From assembly GCF_002902965.1 (NCBI RefSeq), contig NZ_CP026106.1, positions 620,001 through 684,000 on the forward strand: a DNA stretch of 64,000 bases, in the 5' to 3' direction. Positions 35,720 through 44,304 of the stretch are shown here, piece by piece. The first letter of the stretch is position 1; each line of letters starts with the position of its first letter. The notes beneath the pieces were generated by a model. It was given only the letters and a program-made list of their open reading frames with translations, did not search any database and had not been told where the DNA came from. Source of the DNA: Paraburkholderia hospita (GTDB taxonomy: Bacteria; Pseudomonadota; Gammaproteobacteria; Burkholderiales; Burkholderiaceae). The position numbers and the translations under genes were made by a program.

Positions 35720-36910
35720 ATGACCGACGCCACCCGCCTCACCGAAATCACCGACCTCGAACCCGCCGCCGCCGCGCTGCGCGACATTCGCCATCACATT
35801 CACCACCATCCGGAACTCGCGTACGAAGAGGTCGCGACGGCGGCGCTCGTCGCGGAAAAGCTGGAAGCGTGGGGCTGGCAGGTGACGCGCGAGGTCGGCA
35901 AGACGGGCGTGGTTGGTACGTTGAAGGTCGGCGACGGTACGCGCAGCATCGGCCTGCGCGCGGATATGGACGCGCTGCCCATCACCGAGCAGACGGGGCT
36001 GCCGTACGCGAGCGGCACGCACGGCAAGATGCACGCATGCGGCCACGACGGCCACACGACGATGCTGCTCGGCGCCGCGCAGCATCTCGCGAAGACGCGC
36101 CGTTTTTCGGGCACCGTGCATCTGTATTTTCAGCCGGCCGAGGAAAGCGGCATCGACAGCGGCGCGAAGAAGATGATCGAAGATGGCCTGTTCGAGCGTT
36201 TTCCGTGCGACGCAGTGTTCGGCGTGCACAACCATCCGGGCGCGGAGCCGGGCAAGTTTCTGTTCCGCAAGGGCGCGTTCATGGCGGCGGGCGACAAGGC
36301 GACGATCACGATCGAAGGCGTCGGTGGCCACGCGGCGCGCCCGCATCTGACCGTCGATCCCATCGTGATCGCGTCGAGCATCGTGATGGCGCTGCAGACC
36401 ATCGTCGCGCGCAACGTGAACCCTTCGCAGCCCGCCGTGGTGACCGTTGGCACGATGCATTCGGGCGTGGCGAACAACGTAATTCCGTCGAGCGCGAAGC
36501 TGGAATTGAGCGTGCGCTCGTTCAGCCCGGAAGTGCGCGCGCTGTTGAAAGAGCGCATTGCGGAACTCGCGGAAAGCCAGGCTGCGAGTTATGGCGGCAA
36601 GGCGCACGTCGAGTATGTCGAGGGCTATCCCGTCGTCGTGAACACGGACGCGGAAACGGAGTTCGCGATCGAGGTGGCGCGCGAACTGGTCGGCGCGGAG
36701 AACGTCGAGCCGAACGCGGACATCCTGATGGGCAGCGAGGACTTCGCGTTCATGCTCGAACAGCGGCCGGGTTCGTTCCTGCGCCTGGGCAACGGCGTCG
36801 GCGAAGACGGCTGCATGGTGCACAACCCGCACTACGATTTCAACGACCGCAATCTGCCTGTTGGCGCGGCGTACTGGGCGCGTCTCGTGGAGCGTTATCT
36901 GGGTCGTTGA
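35720..36910 (+). CDS. M20-family amidohydrolase (hippurate hydrolase-like)
   Basis: Dinuclear metal-dependent peptidase-fold hydrolase of 396 residues acting on N-acyl amino acids. Metal-ligand sites are KMHACGHDGHTTMLLG and QPAEESGIDSGAKK, and GSEDFAFMLEQRPGSF closes the C-terminus. The central residues 185-310 hold the lid domain (GVGGHAARPHLTVDPI). It is monocistronic, 101 bp after phnN, with GGAG upstream of ATG 35720. The exact substrate is unknown. A long minus-strand frame crossing it is an antisense shadow. Confidence 0.9.
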   Translation: MTDATRLTEITDLEPAAAALRDIRHHIHHHPELAYEEVATAALVAEKLEAWGWQVTREVGKTGVVGTLKVGDGTRSIGLRADMDALPITEQTGLPYASGTHGKMHACGHDGHTTMLLGAAQHLAKTRRFSGTVHLYFQPAEESGIDSGAKKMIEDGLFERFPCDAVFGVHNHPGAEPGKFLFRKGAFMAAGDKATITIEGVGGHAARPHLTVDPIVIASSIVMALQTIVARNVNPSQPAVVTVGTMHSGVANNVIPSSAKLELSVRSFSPEVRALLKERIAELAESQAASYGGKAHVEYVEGYPVVVNTDAETEFAIEVARELVGAENVEPNADILMGSEDFAFMLEQRPGSFLRLGNGVGEDGCMVHNPHYDFNDRNLPVGAAYWARLVERYLGR

Positions 36911-36957
36911 TCGAGTGCGTTGAACGCAGGAGCGTTGCGCGCGAGCGTCAAGCGACG

Positions 36958-37782
36958 TCAGCCGCGCAACGCGACCATGTCCGACACCGACTGCGCGGCT
37001 TTCTGCAGCGGCTCTAGAAACGCCTTCACCATCTGCTTCGCGGAATTGCGCTGCGCGTTTCCGCTGATGTTCATCGCGGCGATGATCTGCCCGCGCCGGT
37101 TGCGGATCGGCGCGGACAGCGAGATCAGCCCGCCCTCCAGTTCCTGATCGACGATGGACCAGCCCTGGCTGCGCACCTGCGCGATCACTTTCTTTAGCTC
37201 GTCCTTGTCGGTGATCGTGCGCGGCGTGTGCGCGACGATGGGCGACGCGTCGAGGGTCGCGTCGAGCGTCGCCGGGTCGAGCGCCGAGAGCAGCACCCGG
37301 CCCATCGACGTGCAATACGCCGGCAAGCGGCTGCCGATCGACAGATTGATCGTCATGATCTTGTGGGTCGGCACGCGCAGCACGTAGACGATCTCCGTGC
37401 GGTCGAGCACGGCCGCCGAGCAGCTTTCGTGAACTTCCGCCGACAGTTCTTCCATGAACGGCTCAGCGAGATTCCAGAACGGCATCGAGGTCAGATAGGC
37501 GAAGCCGAGGTCGAGAATCTTCGGCGTCAGGCGAAACAGGCGGCCTTCCGCTTCGACATAGCCGAGCGTCTGCAGCGTCAACAGAATGCGGCGTGCGCCC
37601 GCGCGCGTGAGACCCGTCGCCGACGCGACATCCGTCAGCGTCTGCTCGGGCCGGTCGGCGTTGAACGCGCGAATCACCGCGAGGCCGCGCGCGAACGACT
37701 GCACGTACGAGTCGCCCGGTTTGTCCGGGGCGTCCGTCTCGTTGGCGGGAACGGCTTGTGACGCGGCGGGTACTTTGCTCAT
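36958..37782 (-). CDS. IclR-family regulator, PcaR-like
   Basis: A 274-residue regulator. A winged helix (residues about 30-90: SFARGLAVIRAFNADRPEQT, then LTDVASATGLTRAGARRILL) precedes the IclR effector domain (FMEELSAEVHESCSAAVLDR). The order and motifs resemble PcaR, the beta-ketoadipate-pathway activator of pcaIJ and pcaF. It is divergent from pcaF with inverted repeats in the shared region, as expected. The N-terminal 30 residues are a variable polar leader. Confidence 0.85.
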   Translation of the reverse strand: MSKVPAASQAVPANETDAPDKPGDSYVQSFARGLAVIRAFNADRPEQTLTDVASATGLTRAGARRILLTLQTLGYVEAEGRLFRLTPKILDLGFAYLTSMPFWNLAEPFMEELSAEVHESCSAAVLDRTEIVYVLRVPTHKIMTINLSIGSRLPAYCTSMGRVLLSALDPATLDATLDASPIVAHTPRTITDKDELKKVIAQVRSQGWSIVDQELEGGLISLSAPIRNRRGQIIAAMNISGNAQRNSAKQMVKAFLEPLQKAAQSVSDMVALRG

Positions 37783-38042
37783 GGGACTATGTGAAATCGG
37801 TGCAAAACGTCCGGACGTCGGGACGGGCGTTCGTTAGTCTGCGGAAAGCCGTGACGATAGCGCAAGCGCCAGGATTCGCCAACTTTGCGGCGGCCGTGCC
37901 GCTGGGCGCGTGTGTAGGCGTGTTGGCCGTGCGAAAGCCAGGCGGAGCACGCATTCCTGCCGTTTCCGCCGCACCTTATTGCCGTTTTCGACGACCCACC
38001 CACCCGCCGGCGCGCTTGACAGTCTTTCCGCGCCCCGCCTAT

Positions 38043-38065
38043 TATCGAACCTGAAATGTTCGATA
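38043..38065. promoter_or_regulatory. IclR/PcaR operator candidate 1
   Basis: TATCGAAC (38043-38050) and GTTCGATA (38058-38065) are a perfect 8-bp inverted repeat with a 7-nt spacer. GTTCGATA matches the core of PcaR/PobR-type sites. It lies 125 bp before the pcaF ATG. Confidence 0.7.
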
Positions 38066-38073
38066 GATGATCG

Positions 38074-38094
38074 TTTGTTCGAGTATAGAACAAA
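38074..38094. promoter_or_regulatory. IclR/PcaR operator candidate 2
   Basis: TTTGTTC (38074-38080) and GAACAAA (38088-38094) form a 7-bp inverted repeat, again with a 7-nt spacer. Its start is 31 bp from that of the first site, about three helix turns, so both face the same side. Confidence 0.65.
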
Positions 38095-38189
38095 TCTTGC
38101 TTTATCGGCACGTTTTTCTGGCGCTACCCAATGCGCCGACGCTGGCGCCTTCAACGATACGCCGGCCCCGCCATTACTGGAGACATCTC

Positions 38190-39392
38190 ATGACGGAAGC
38201 TTTCCTGTGCGACGCGATTCGCACGCCGATTGGCCGCTACGCGGGTTCGCTGTCGTCGGTGCGCGCCGACGATCTGGGCGCCGTGCCGCTCAAGGCGCTG
38301 ATGGAGCGCAACAAGGACGTCGACTGGAGCGCGGTCGCGGATGTGATCTACGGCTGCGCGAACCAGGCCGGCGAAGATAACCGCAACGTCGCGCGCATGT
38401 CGCTGCTGCTGGCGGGTCTGCCGAAAGACGTGCCGGGCTCGACGGTCAACCGGCTGTGCGGCTCGGGCATGGATGCCGTCGGCATCGCGGCGCGCGCGAT
38501 CAAATCCGGCGAGGCTGGGTTGATGATCGCGGGCGGCGTCGAAAGCATGAGCCGCGCGCCGTTCGTGATGGGCAAGGCGACGAGCGCGTTCTCGCGCCAG
38601 GCTGACATCTACGACACGACGATCGGTTGGCGCTTCGTCAACCCGCTGATGAAGCAGCTGTACGGCGTCGATTCGATGCCGGAGACGGGCGAAAACGTCG
38701 CGACCGACTATAACGTCAGCCGCGCCGACCAGGACGCGTTCGCGGTGCGCAGCCAGCTGAAGGCGGCGCGTGCGCAGCAGGACGGCACGCTCGCGCAGGA
38801 AATCGTCTCCGTGACGATCCCGCAGAAGAAGGGCGATGCAATCGTCGTGTCGAAGGACGAGCATCCGCGCGAGACGAGCCTCGAAGCGCTCGCGAAGCTG
38901 AAGGGCGTCGTGCGCCCGGACGGCACGGTGACGGCGGGCAACGCGTCGGGCGTCAACGATGGCGCGGCGGCCTTGCTGCTCGCCAACGCGGAGACCGCGA
39001 AGCGTTTCGGTCTGACGCCGCGCGCGCGCGTGCTCGGCATCGCGACGGCGGGCGTCGATCCGCGCGTGATGGGTATTGGTCCCGCACCTGCGACGCAAAA
39101 GCTGCTCGCGCGCCTGAACATGAACATCAACCAGTTCGACGTGATCGAGTTGAATGAGGCGTTTGCGTCGCAAGGTCTGGCTGTGCTGCGTGCGCTCGGC
39201 GTTGCCGATGATGACGCTCGCGTTAATCCGAATGGCGGTGCGATTGCGCTAGGCCATCCTCTGGGCATGAGTGGCGCGCGACTCGTGACGACGGCGATGT
39301 ATCAGTTGCAACGCACGCAAGGGCGCTTCGCACTGTGCACGATGTGCATTGGTGTGGGGCAGGGGATTGCGATTGCGATTGAACGGGTTTGA
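38190..39392 (+). CDS. pcaF: Beta-ketoadipyl-CoA thiolase
   Basis: Thiolase of 400 residues that splits 3-oxoadipyl-CoA into succinyl-CoA and acetyl-CoA, the last step of the beta-ketoadipate pathway. The nucleophilic Cys is in NRLCGSGMDAVG, the catalytic His in GHPLGMSGAR and second Cys in CTMCIGVGQG. ATG 38190 has GGAG eight bases upstream. A PcaR-like IclR regulator gene is divergent. Acetyl-CoA acetyltransferase is the alternative, but GGAIALGHPLG-type motifs are shared by all thiolases; context favours pcaF. The partner genes pcaIJ are not in this window. Confidence 0.88.
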   Translation: MTEAFLCDAIRTPIGRYAGSLSSVRADDLGAVPLKALMERNKDVDWSAVADVIYGCANQAGEDNRNVARMSLLLAGLPKDVPGSTVNRLCGSGMDAVGIAARAIKSGEAGLMIAGGVESMSRAPFVMGKATSAFSRQADIYDTTIGWRFVNPLMKQLYGVDSMPETGENVATDYNVSRADQDAFAVRSQLKAARAQQDGTLAQEIVSVTIPQKKGDAIVVSKDEHPRETSLEALAKLKGVVRPDGTVTAGNASGVNDGAAALLLANAETAKRFGLTPRARVLGIATAGVDPRVMGIGPAPATQKLLARLNMNINQFDVIELNEAFASQGLAVLRALGVADDDARVNPNGGAIALGHPLGMSGARLVTTAMYQLQRTQGRFALCTMCIGVGQGIAIAIERV

Positions 39393-39462
39393 GTGAGGTT
39401 TGACACAACGCGTGTAGGCATCGCGTGACGCGCCGTTGAAGCGGTTTGTCACGCGACGCGTG

Positions 39463-39492
39463 AAGGCTCGTACTGTGTGCGGGCCTTTTTTT
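39463..39492 (+). terminator. Intrinsic terminator of pcaF
   Basis: Stem AAGGCTCG and CGGGCCTT (one G-T pair) with a 9-nt loop, followed by a T-tract. It is 70 bp after the pcaF stop. Confidence 0.75.
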
Positions 39493-39600
39493 ATGGTTTT
39501 TATCAGGGATTGTTTGGGGGCTCGGCTTCGGATGTATCGGCTCGCGCAGATGTTGTGCGTGGTTTGGTCGGGATGATGCGGTGGTTTGCTTGTTGTTGCG

Positions 39601-39717
39601 GTGGCATCCGCGTTACGGTGTTTGCCTCTGCGTCGGCATCCGCGCTATGCCTTCGTGCTTCACGCGTCGCCCCGCACAGGGGCGACGCTTGAAGCAAGCT
39701 AACAAAACGCGGATGCC
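39601..39717. repeat. Palindromic intergenic element, short form (copy A)
   Basis: An inner perfect hairpin, GCGTCGCCCC / GGGGCGACGC with a GCACA loop (39664-39688), sits inside outer arms GGCATCCGCG (39635-39644) and CGCGGATGCC (39708-39717). A second GGCATCCGCG copy is at about 39603-39612. It lies between the 3' ends of pcaF and a DUF2917 gene. Related to the larger copies at 49.6, 51.8 and 56.6 kb. Confidence 0.85.
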
Positions 39718-39780
39718 AGCGTAAGAGCAAAAAGCAAAAACACACCAGCACCGCTTGCGCAGCAAAAAAACCAAACCCAT

Positions 39781-40167
39781 TCACCGCGACCGCGGCGCAA
39801 AAATATCCGCGCCCAGCGAAGAACAGCGTTCAAGCAGGCGCGCAAGCCTGCCCTGCAATGCCACGGGATGCGTCGTCAGCGAAAGCCTCGCCGGCACATT
39901 GCCGTCCGCACTAATCCACACGCGCTCGCCGCGATGCAACCGGAACGTCTCGCCGATCTGCAACCAGTGGTCGTACGGCGACGCCGCGCGCGTCAACCAC
40001 ACGCGTGTGCCTTGCACGAGAAGCTCTGTGTTCGCGTCGACGCGCCACGACATCGTCGCGCCGGGCTGCACTTCAAAATGGACGACGACTCTCGGCAAAC
40101 GCTCTTCATGTGAGCGCGGAAAGCAGAGTGATTCGTCATCAGTGAACTGCTGGCAAGCCTTGTCCAT
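39781..40167 (-). CDS. DUF2917-family protein
   Basis: A 128-residue protein matching DUF2917, a short beta-rich domain common in Burkholderia. Family marks are VRVVVHFEVQPGATMSWRV-like beginning at about residue 25 (here VVVHFEVQPGATMSWRVDAN), ELLVQGTRVWLTR, SPYDHWLQIGETFRLHRGER and VWISAD. The role is not known. Start is the second in-frame ATG at 40165-40167, with GGAG six bases upstream. It is convergent with pcaF across copy A. Confidence 0.85.
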   Translation of the reverse strand: MDKACQQFTDDESLCFPRSHEERLPRVVVHFEVQPGATMSWRVDANTELLVQGTRVWLTRAASPYDHWLQIGETFRLHRGERVWISADGNVPARLSLTTHPVALQGRLARLLERCSSLGADIFAPRSR

Positions 40168-40216
40168 CATGCACTCCGTCAATTGAGCCAGAGGCCGGAA
40201 GGCTTACCCAAAACAA

Positions 40217-40245
40217 AAGGCCCCTTCCGTTTCCGGCGGGGCCTT
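40217..40245 (-). terminator. Intrinsic terminator downstream of small protein gene
   Basis: Stem AAGGCCCC / GGGGCCTT around a 13-nt loop, with TTTTGTTTTG following on the minus strand. It lies 29 bp after the stop of the 50-residue gene. Confidence 0.8.
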
Positions 40246-40273
40246 GGGATCGTTTTGCTGACTGCTGCAGATG

Positions 40274-40426
40274 CTAACGCACGCACGCTCCCATAGGCCC
40301 GCCGCGACGGCGTGCCATACGGTTTTTAATGACGTAGGCGTTGGTGATGAAGGTCAGCATGCATTCGAGTTTGTCCTGACGTCGATGTGTTGTCAACCAG
40401 TTTTGTCGCACGCGTTGCATCGTCAT
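40274..40426 (-). CDS. Hypothetical 50-residue basic protein
   Basis: Very basic protein (TMQRVRQNWLTTHRRQDKLE..., then MARRRGGP) with a hydrophobic middle (MLTFITNAYVIKN). A GAGAGGG site lies upstream of ATG 40424-40426, and it ends just before an intrinsic terminator on the same strand, which supports a real small gene. The upstream monooxygenase gene ends 37 bp away, so it may be its second cistron. Function unknown. A longer in-frame extension is rejected. Confidence 0.5.
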   Translation of the reverse strand: MTMQRVRQNWLTTHRRQDKLECMLTFITNAYVIKNRMARRRGGPMGACVR

Positions 40427-40463
40427 GGCATTGCCCTCTCGCGGGAAACGAACGTTCGCGTGC

Positions 40464-40820
40464 TCATGCGCGCGCCTCGGCCAGTTCTTCGGCAAGGCGA
40501 GATTCGAGCCGCGCGTCGCGCCGGTCTGCGCGCAACGTGTGCCATTGCGTGACTTCGCGCGGTCGCGCGAGCAGGTCAGCAAGCGCCTCGTGATAGGCGC
40601 GACGGTACGGGCGATGAATCTGCTCTGCGCTCGCATCGTCAGGGCTTTCCCACGTCTCATAGAGCATCAGCCGACACGGCGAATCGGGATCGCGATGCAG
40701 CACGGCCTCACGAAAATCCGCCTCGCCGCGCATCGCGTCGAGCACACCGTCGAGCAGCGACATGAAGCGTTCGAGCTTGTCGGGCAACACCTGAAAGCGA
40801 ACTACGTAGGTCACGTGCAT
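40464..40820 (-). CDS. Antibiotic biosynthesis monooxygenase (ABM)-family protein
   Basis: A 118-residue single-domain protein of the dimeric alpha+beta-barrel superfamily. Signature regions are MHVTYVVRFQVLPDKLERFM and LYETWESPDDASAEQI, the usual central strand and helix. These small enzymes oxidise quinols or degrade haem, or have unknown function. GGAG precedes ATG 40818-40820. It is divergent from a WYL-domain regulator that is a good candidate controller. Confidence 0.8.
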   Translation of the reverse strand: MHVTYVVRFQVLPDKLERFMSLLDGVLDAMRGEADFREAVLHRDPDSPCRLMLYETWESPDDASAEQIHRPYRRAYHEALADLLARPREVTQWHTLRADRRDARLESRLAEELAEARA

Positions 40821-40874
40821 TCCGCACACTCCGGATGATCTTGGTCTATAACTACCTTTATACTCGTCAATAAC

Positions 40875-40889
40875 TGACAACCTATGTCA
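40875..40889. promoter_or_regulatory. Inverted repeat before the WYL regulator gene
   Basis: TGACA (40875-40879) and TGTCA (40885-40889) flank a 5-nt spacer. It sits in the 91-bp space between the divergent monooxygenase and regulator genes, 23 bases before the TTG start. It probably binds the WYL regulator. Confidence 0.5.
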
Positions 40890-40911
40890 TGAATTAAAAG
40901 GAGCGCAAAAA

Positions 40912-41883
40912 TTGGCGACGAGCCGACTCGTTTCGATGCTGTTGATGCTCCAGGTGAAAGGCCGTGTGACCGCGCAGGCCCTCGCCGACGAATTCGACGT
41001 GTCGATCCGCACCGTGTATCGCGATATCGACCAGTTGAGCGCGGCGGGCGTGCCCGTTTACGCGGATCGCGGGCCGGGCGGCGGCTTCGCATTGCTCGAC
41101 GGATATCGCGCGAAACTGACGGGCATCACGAGGGTCGAAGCGGAAACGCTGTCGATTGCCGGGCTGACGGGCGCGGCGTCCGATCTCGGTCTGTCGGAGC
41201 AGCTGCGAGCCGCGCAGCTAAAGCTCGTCACCGCGCTGCCCGATGCCGCGCCCGATACGTCGCGCATCGGCTCGCGGCTGCATATCGATCCCGTCGGCTG
41301 GTATCAGCGGCCCTCGCCGACACCGTGGCTGACGATGCTCGCGGGCGCCGTGTGGGAGCAGAAGCGCATATCGATGCAATACCGCACGTGGAACGCCAGC
41401 GGCGAAAACGAGGGCGTGCGCGTGCGCGATCCGCTCGGGCTGGTGCTCAAGGGCGGCGAATGGTATCTGGTCACGCGCGTGCGCACGCAGTTGCGCACCT
41501 ATCGCGTATCGAGCATCGCGCAGCTCACGGTGCATGACGAAACGTTCGAACGCCCGGAAGATTTCGATCTGCGCGACGAGTGGACAGCGGCCGTTGCTTC
41601 ATTCGAGACGAGCCTGCTGAAGCACACCGCGCGATTGCGGCTGTCGCCGGAAGGCATGACGCGTCTGCATCGCCTCGGCGCGGCTGCCGTCGAACAGGCG
41701 CAGATCGCGCCGCCCTCGGAGCAGGACGGCTGGCAGGAAGTAACCTTGCCCGTCGAGCAGCTCGGCTACGCGGCCGAGCAATTGCTCGGCCTGGCCGGTC
41801 ATGTCGAAGTGCTCGATCCGCCGGAATTGCGCGAGCGCTTGCGCAAGCTCGGCGAGCAGATAGCGACGCTCAACGCGGGTTGA
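40912..41883 (+). CDS. YafY-family HTH/WYL-domain transcriptional regulator
   Basis: A 323-residue regulator. HTH residues 1-60 (RLVSMLLMLQVKGRVTAQAL, then ADEFDVSIRTVYRDIDQL) precede a WYL sensor domain (about 140-210: ISMQYRTWNASGENEGVRVR) and the C-terminal WCX-type domain. WYL proteins sense nucleic-acid or metabolite ligands. The start codon is TTG at 40912, with AAAAGGAG six bases before it. It is divergent from the ABM-family gene. The downstream acoR gene is convergent with it. Confidence 0.88.
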   Translation: MATSRLVSMLLMLQVKGRVTAQALADEFDVSIRTVYRDIDQLSAAGVPVYADRGPGGGFALLDGYRAKLTGITRVEAETLSIAGLTGAASDLGLSEQLRAAQLKLVTALPDAAPDTSRIGSRLHIDPVGWYQRPSPTPWLTMLAGAVWEQKRISMQYRTWNASGENEGVRVRDPLGLVLKGGEWYLVTRVRTQLRTYRVSSIAQLTVHDETFERPEDFDLRDEWTAAVASFETSLLKHTARLRLSPEGMTRLHRLGAAAVEQAQIAPPSEQDGWQEVTLPVEQLGYAAEQLLGLAGHVEVLDPPELRERLRKLGEQIATLNAG

Positions 41884-41902
41884 CTACGACCGTTCGAACG
41901 CA

Positions 41903-43852
41903 TCAACTCCGATGCGGCCCGACGATCCCCAGTTTCGCAATCCGCCGATACAGCGTCGCGCGCGACATGCCGAGCGCTTCGGCCGCGGCGTTCGGTCGCC
42001 ATTGATGCCGCGTGAGCGCATCGACAATACGCGCCCGCTCGTCGTCGAGGCCGGCGAGCGCAGGGCGCGGCGCGGCTTCATCCGGCGCGAGCAACGCCGC
42101 CACATCGGGCGACACGTGCCGCAACTCGACGCGCGTCGCATCGCACACCGCGCACGCATAGCGCAGCACGTTGCGCAGTTGCCGGATATTGCCCGGCCAC
42201 GAAAAATGCGCAAGCCGCTCGGCGAGACGCGCATCGAGCGTGAGCACATGTCCCGCGCTTTGCGCTTCTTCATCGAACACGGCACGCACGACATCCAGCA
42301 CATCGGCGCGCTCGCGCAGCGGCGGCATGTGCAGCGTCGCGCCGCTCAGCCGGTAGAACAGGTCTTCGCGGAACGTGCCTTCGTCGACCATGCGCGCGAG
42401 ATCGCGGTGCGTTGCGCAGATTACGTCGATATCGACGCGCACAGGCGCATCGCTGCCAAGCGGCAGCACTTCGCCTTCGGCGAGCACACGCAACAGGCGC
42501 GTTTGCAGATTGAGCGGCATGTCGCCGATTTCATCGAGGAACAGCGTGCCGCCGTTCGCCTGCGCGATCTTGCCGCGCGCGCCGCGGCTGCGCGCGCCCG
42601 TGAACGCGCCGGGCGCATAGCCGAACAACTCGCTTTCGATCAGCGAATCGGGGATCGCGCCGCAGTTCACGGCGACGAACGGCTTGGCGCGTCGCGCGCC
42701 CGACGCATGCAGCGCCTGCGCGAACACTTCCTTGCCGACACCTGTTTCGCCGAGAATCAGAATTGGCAGATGCTTGCCCGCGATGCGCAGTGCGACTTCC
42801 GCATTGCGCGCGATGCGCGAGTCGCGGCTGTGCAGAAAACGGCTGATCGCATCGAGACTCGTGTCGGCGTGCGCATCGGACGACGCGTTGACGGCGCTCG
42901 CCGAAGACACGACGGGCGCGACGCGCGAAGTGCGCTTCAACGGCGCGCGAATCCGCGCGTACAGCACGGCGCCGGTCGCGCGCAGACGCAGCGGCACGAT
43001 CGTATCGGTGCGTGCTACATCGTGTAGATGGACGGCGGACGTATCGAAGATTTCGTCGACGTGACGCGGCCCGCTCAAGCCTGCGATGCACTCCTGCGCC
43101 TTGCGATTCGACGCGGCGATGTTGCCGCATTCGTCGAATGCGATCAGCACTTCCGGTTGCGCCTCGACAAAATTGCGGCTCTGGTGACCGAAGATCACCC
43201 AATGCTGCGTGGTCTGATTGAGGAAGTAGCCGTCTTCGATCAGCGCCGCGCTCTGGCGCACCAGTTGAAACACGAGCCGCTGGCTGTCCCGGTTGTCGGG
43301 TGATTGCACGGCGGACGCATCGAGCACGCCGATCAGTTCGCCCGTCAGCGAGAAGATCGGCGATGCGCTGCAGGTGAGCGTCGTAAACGCCGCGCGAAAG
43401 TGATCGGTCTTGTGCACGGTGATGGCCGCGAGATCTGTCAGCACGTTCGCGACGCCGCACGTGCCTTCCTCGCGTTCCGACCAGCACGAGCCGATGTAAA
43501 GACCTGCATGCTTGAAATCGCCGCGCCGGTCCCGGTCGATGCGGTAATCGATCGTGACGCCGTGCGCGTCGGTGAGCATCACGCAGTAGTCGGCCACGCG
43601 GATCATGTCGTGCAGACGCGTGAGGCATTGGCCCGACGCGCGCAGAAACGCTTCTTCCTTGCCTTGCACTTCGCGCAGCTCGGACGTGGTCAGCACGCGC
43701 GGCCCGATCACCGAGCTGGGATCGAGCTGGTATTGCTCATACGAACGCTGCCACGACGACACGAGACGCGACGAATTGGCGGGCGCGGGCAGGCGTCCTT
43801 CGATGGCGCCGCGCACGCGGTCGACGTGCTGCGTTTGAGAGACGTAAGGCAT
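41903..43852 (-). CDS. acoR: Acetoin catabolism regulator AcoR (sigma-54 activator)
   Basis: A 649-residue activator. The N-terminus has a GAF-like sensor domain (about 60-230), then a PAS-like part, a central AAA+ domain and a C-terminal Fis-type HTH (WRPNAAAEALGMSRATLYRR). The sigma-54 contact loop GAFTGA is seen in GYAPGAFTGAR, Walker A is GETGVGKE, and Walker B is GTLFLDEIGD. AcoR turns on acetoin genes at a -24/-12 promoter. It is divergent from acoX, where such a promoter is present. ATG 43850-43852 is used; upstream in-frame codons are not protein-like. Confidence 0.93.
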   Translation of the reverse strand: MPYVSQTQHVDRVRGAIEGRLPAPANSSRLVSSWQRSYEQYQLDPSSVIGPRVLTTSELREVQGKEEAFLRASGQCLTRLHDMIRVADYCVMLTDAHGVTIDYRIDRDRRGDFKHAGLYIGSCWSEREEGTCGVANVLTDLAAITVHKTDHFRAAFTTLTCSASPIFSLTGELIGVLDASAVQSPDNRDSQRLVFQLVRQSAALIEDGYFLNQTTQHWVIFGHQSRNFVEAQPEVLIAFDECGNIAASNRKAQECIAGLSGPRHVDEIFDTSAVHLHDVARTDTIVPLRLRATGAVLYARIRAPLKRTSRVAPVVSSASAVNASSDAHADTSLDAISRFLHSRDSRIARNAEVALRIAGKHLPILILGETGVGKEVFAQALHASGARRAKPFVAVNCGAIPDSLIESELFGYAPGAFTGARSRGARGKIAQANGGTLFLDEIGDMPLNLQTRLLRVLAEGEVLPLGSDAPVRVDIDVICATHRDLARMVDEGTFREDLFYRLSGATLHMPPLRERADVLDVVRAVFDEEAQSAGHVLTLDARLAERLAHFSWPGNIRQLRNVLRYACAVCDATRVELRHVSPDVAALLAPDEAAPRPALAGLDDERARIVDALTRHQWRPNAAAEALGMSRATLYRRIAKLGIVGPHRS

Positions 43853-43976
43853 GGTCGGCTCCCGTCTATAACGGACGATACCGGTGGATGAATCGCGCTG
43901 GTCCCTGTGGTGATGCCTTCTGCCGGACCTTCTTGTAGCACATCCCGCCCGCGTAATCACACTGCATTGCAACACG

Positions 43977-44026
43977 CGAGACACCTGAGACGATCGTCTC
44001 ACCTATGCGTGAGACAGCCGTGAGAC
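43977..44026. promoter_or_regulatory. AcoR upstream activating sequences (TGAGAC half-sites)
   Basis: A perfect 16-bp palindrome TGAGACGATCGTCTCA (43986-44001) and direct half-sites TGAGAC at 44010-44015 and 44021-44026, with a related CGAGAC at 43977-43982. They lie about 190-235 bp upstream of the sigma-54 promoter, the normal distance for an enhancer. Confidence 0.7.
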
Positions 44027-44213
44027 GCGCTTCGTTCGATGCCGCAATGCATGCGCGTCGCGTCACCGCGCCGTGAGTGCGGTGAAAGGCGCGATGTGCG
44101 CCATGTGCACTGCGTCATGCGACACGAGCCGTGCTTGCGACGGCGCGTTGCCCATGCCGCGCAAAGCTTTCCACACAAGGCTTTCCGCGTTCTTCGCGTG
44201 CTCGTCGAGCGAT

Positions 44214-44229
44214 TGGCATGGCTGTTGCA
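44214..44229 (+). promoter_or_regulatory. Sigma-54 promoter for acoXABC-lipA
   Basis: TGGCATGGCTGTTGCA has the invariant GG (44215-44216) and GC (44227-44228) exactly 12 bp apart, matching the TGGCAC-N5-TTGC consensus well. It lies 76 bp before the GTG of acoX, giving a predicted transcription start near 44240. Confidence 0.9.
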
Positions 44230-44304
44230 GTAATGCTCGTCACACGAAACGGCTTTGCATGCGACACGCAAACCGCTCTCGACAAACACAACGGAGACAA
44301 GCCA

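Larger units (their letters stand above)
37783..38189. other. Divergent regulator-pcaF control region
   Basis: About 407 bases. Two inverted repeats near 38043-38094 are listed separately. The rest holds no gene; short frames are shadows. The pcaF ribosome site (GGAG) is at its edge. Confidence 0.6.

Noticed and set aside
35573..37315. A 580-codon minus-strand frame across the M20 amidohydrolase
   Set aside because: Arg/His-rich antisense shadow without domains; the plus-strand gene has intact motifs.
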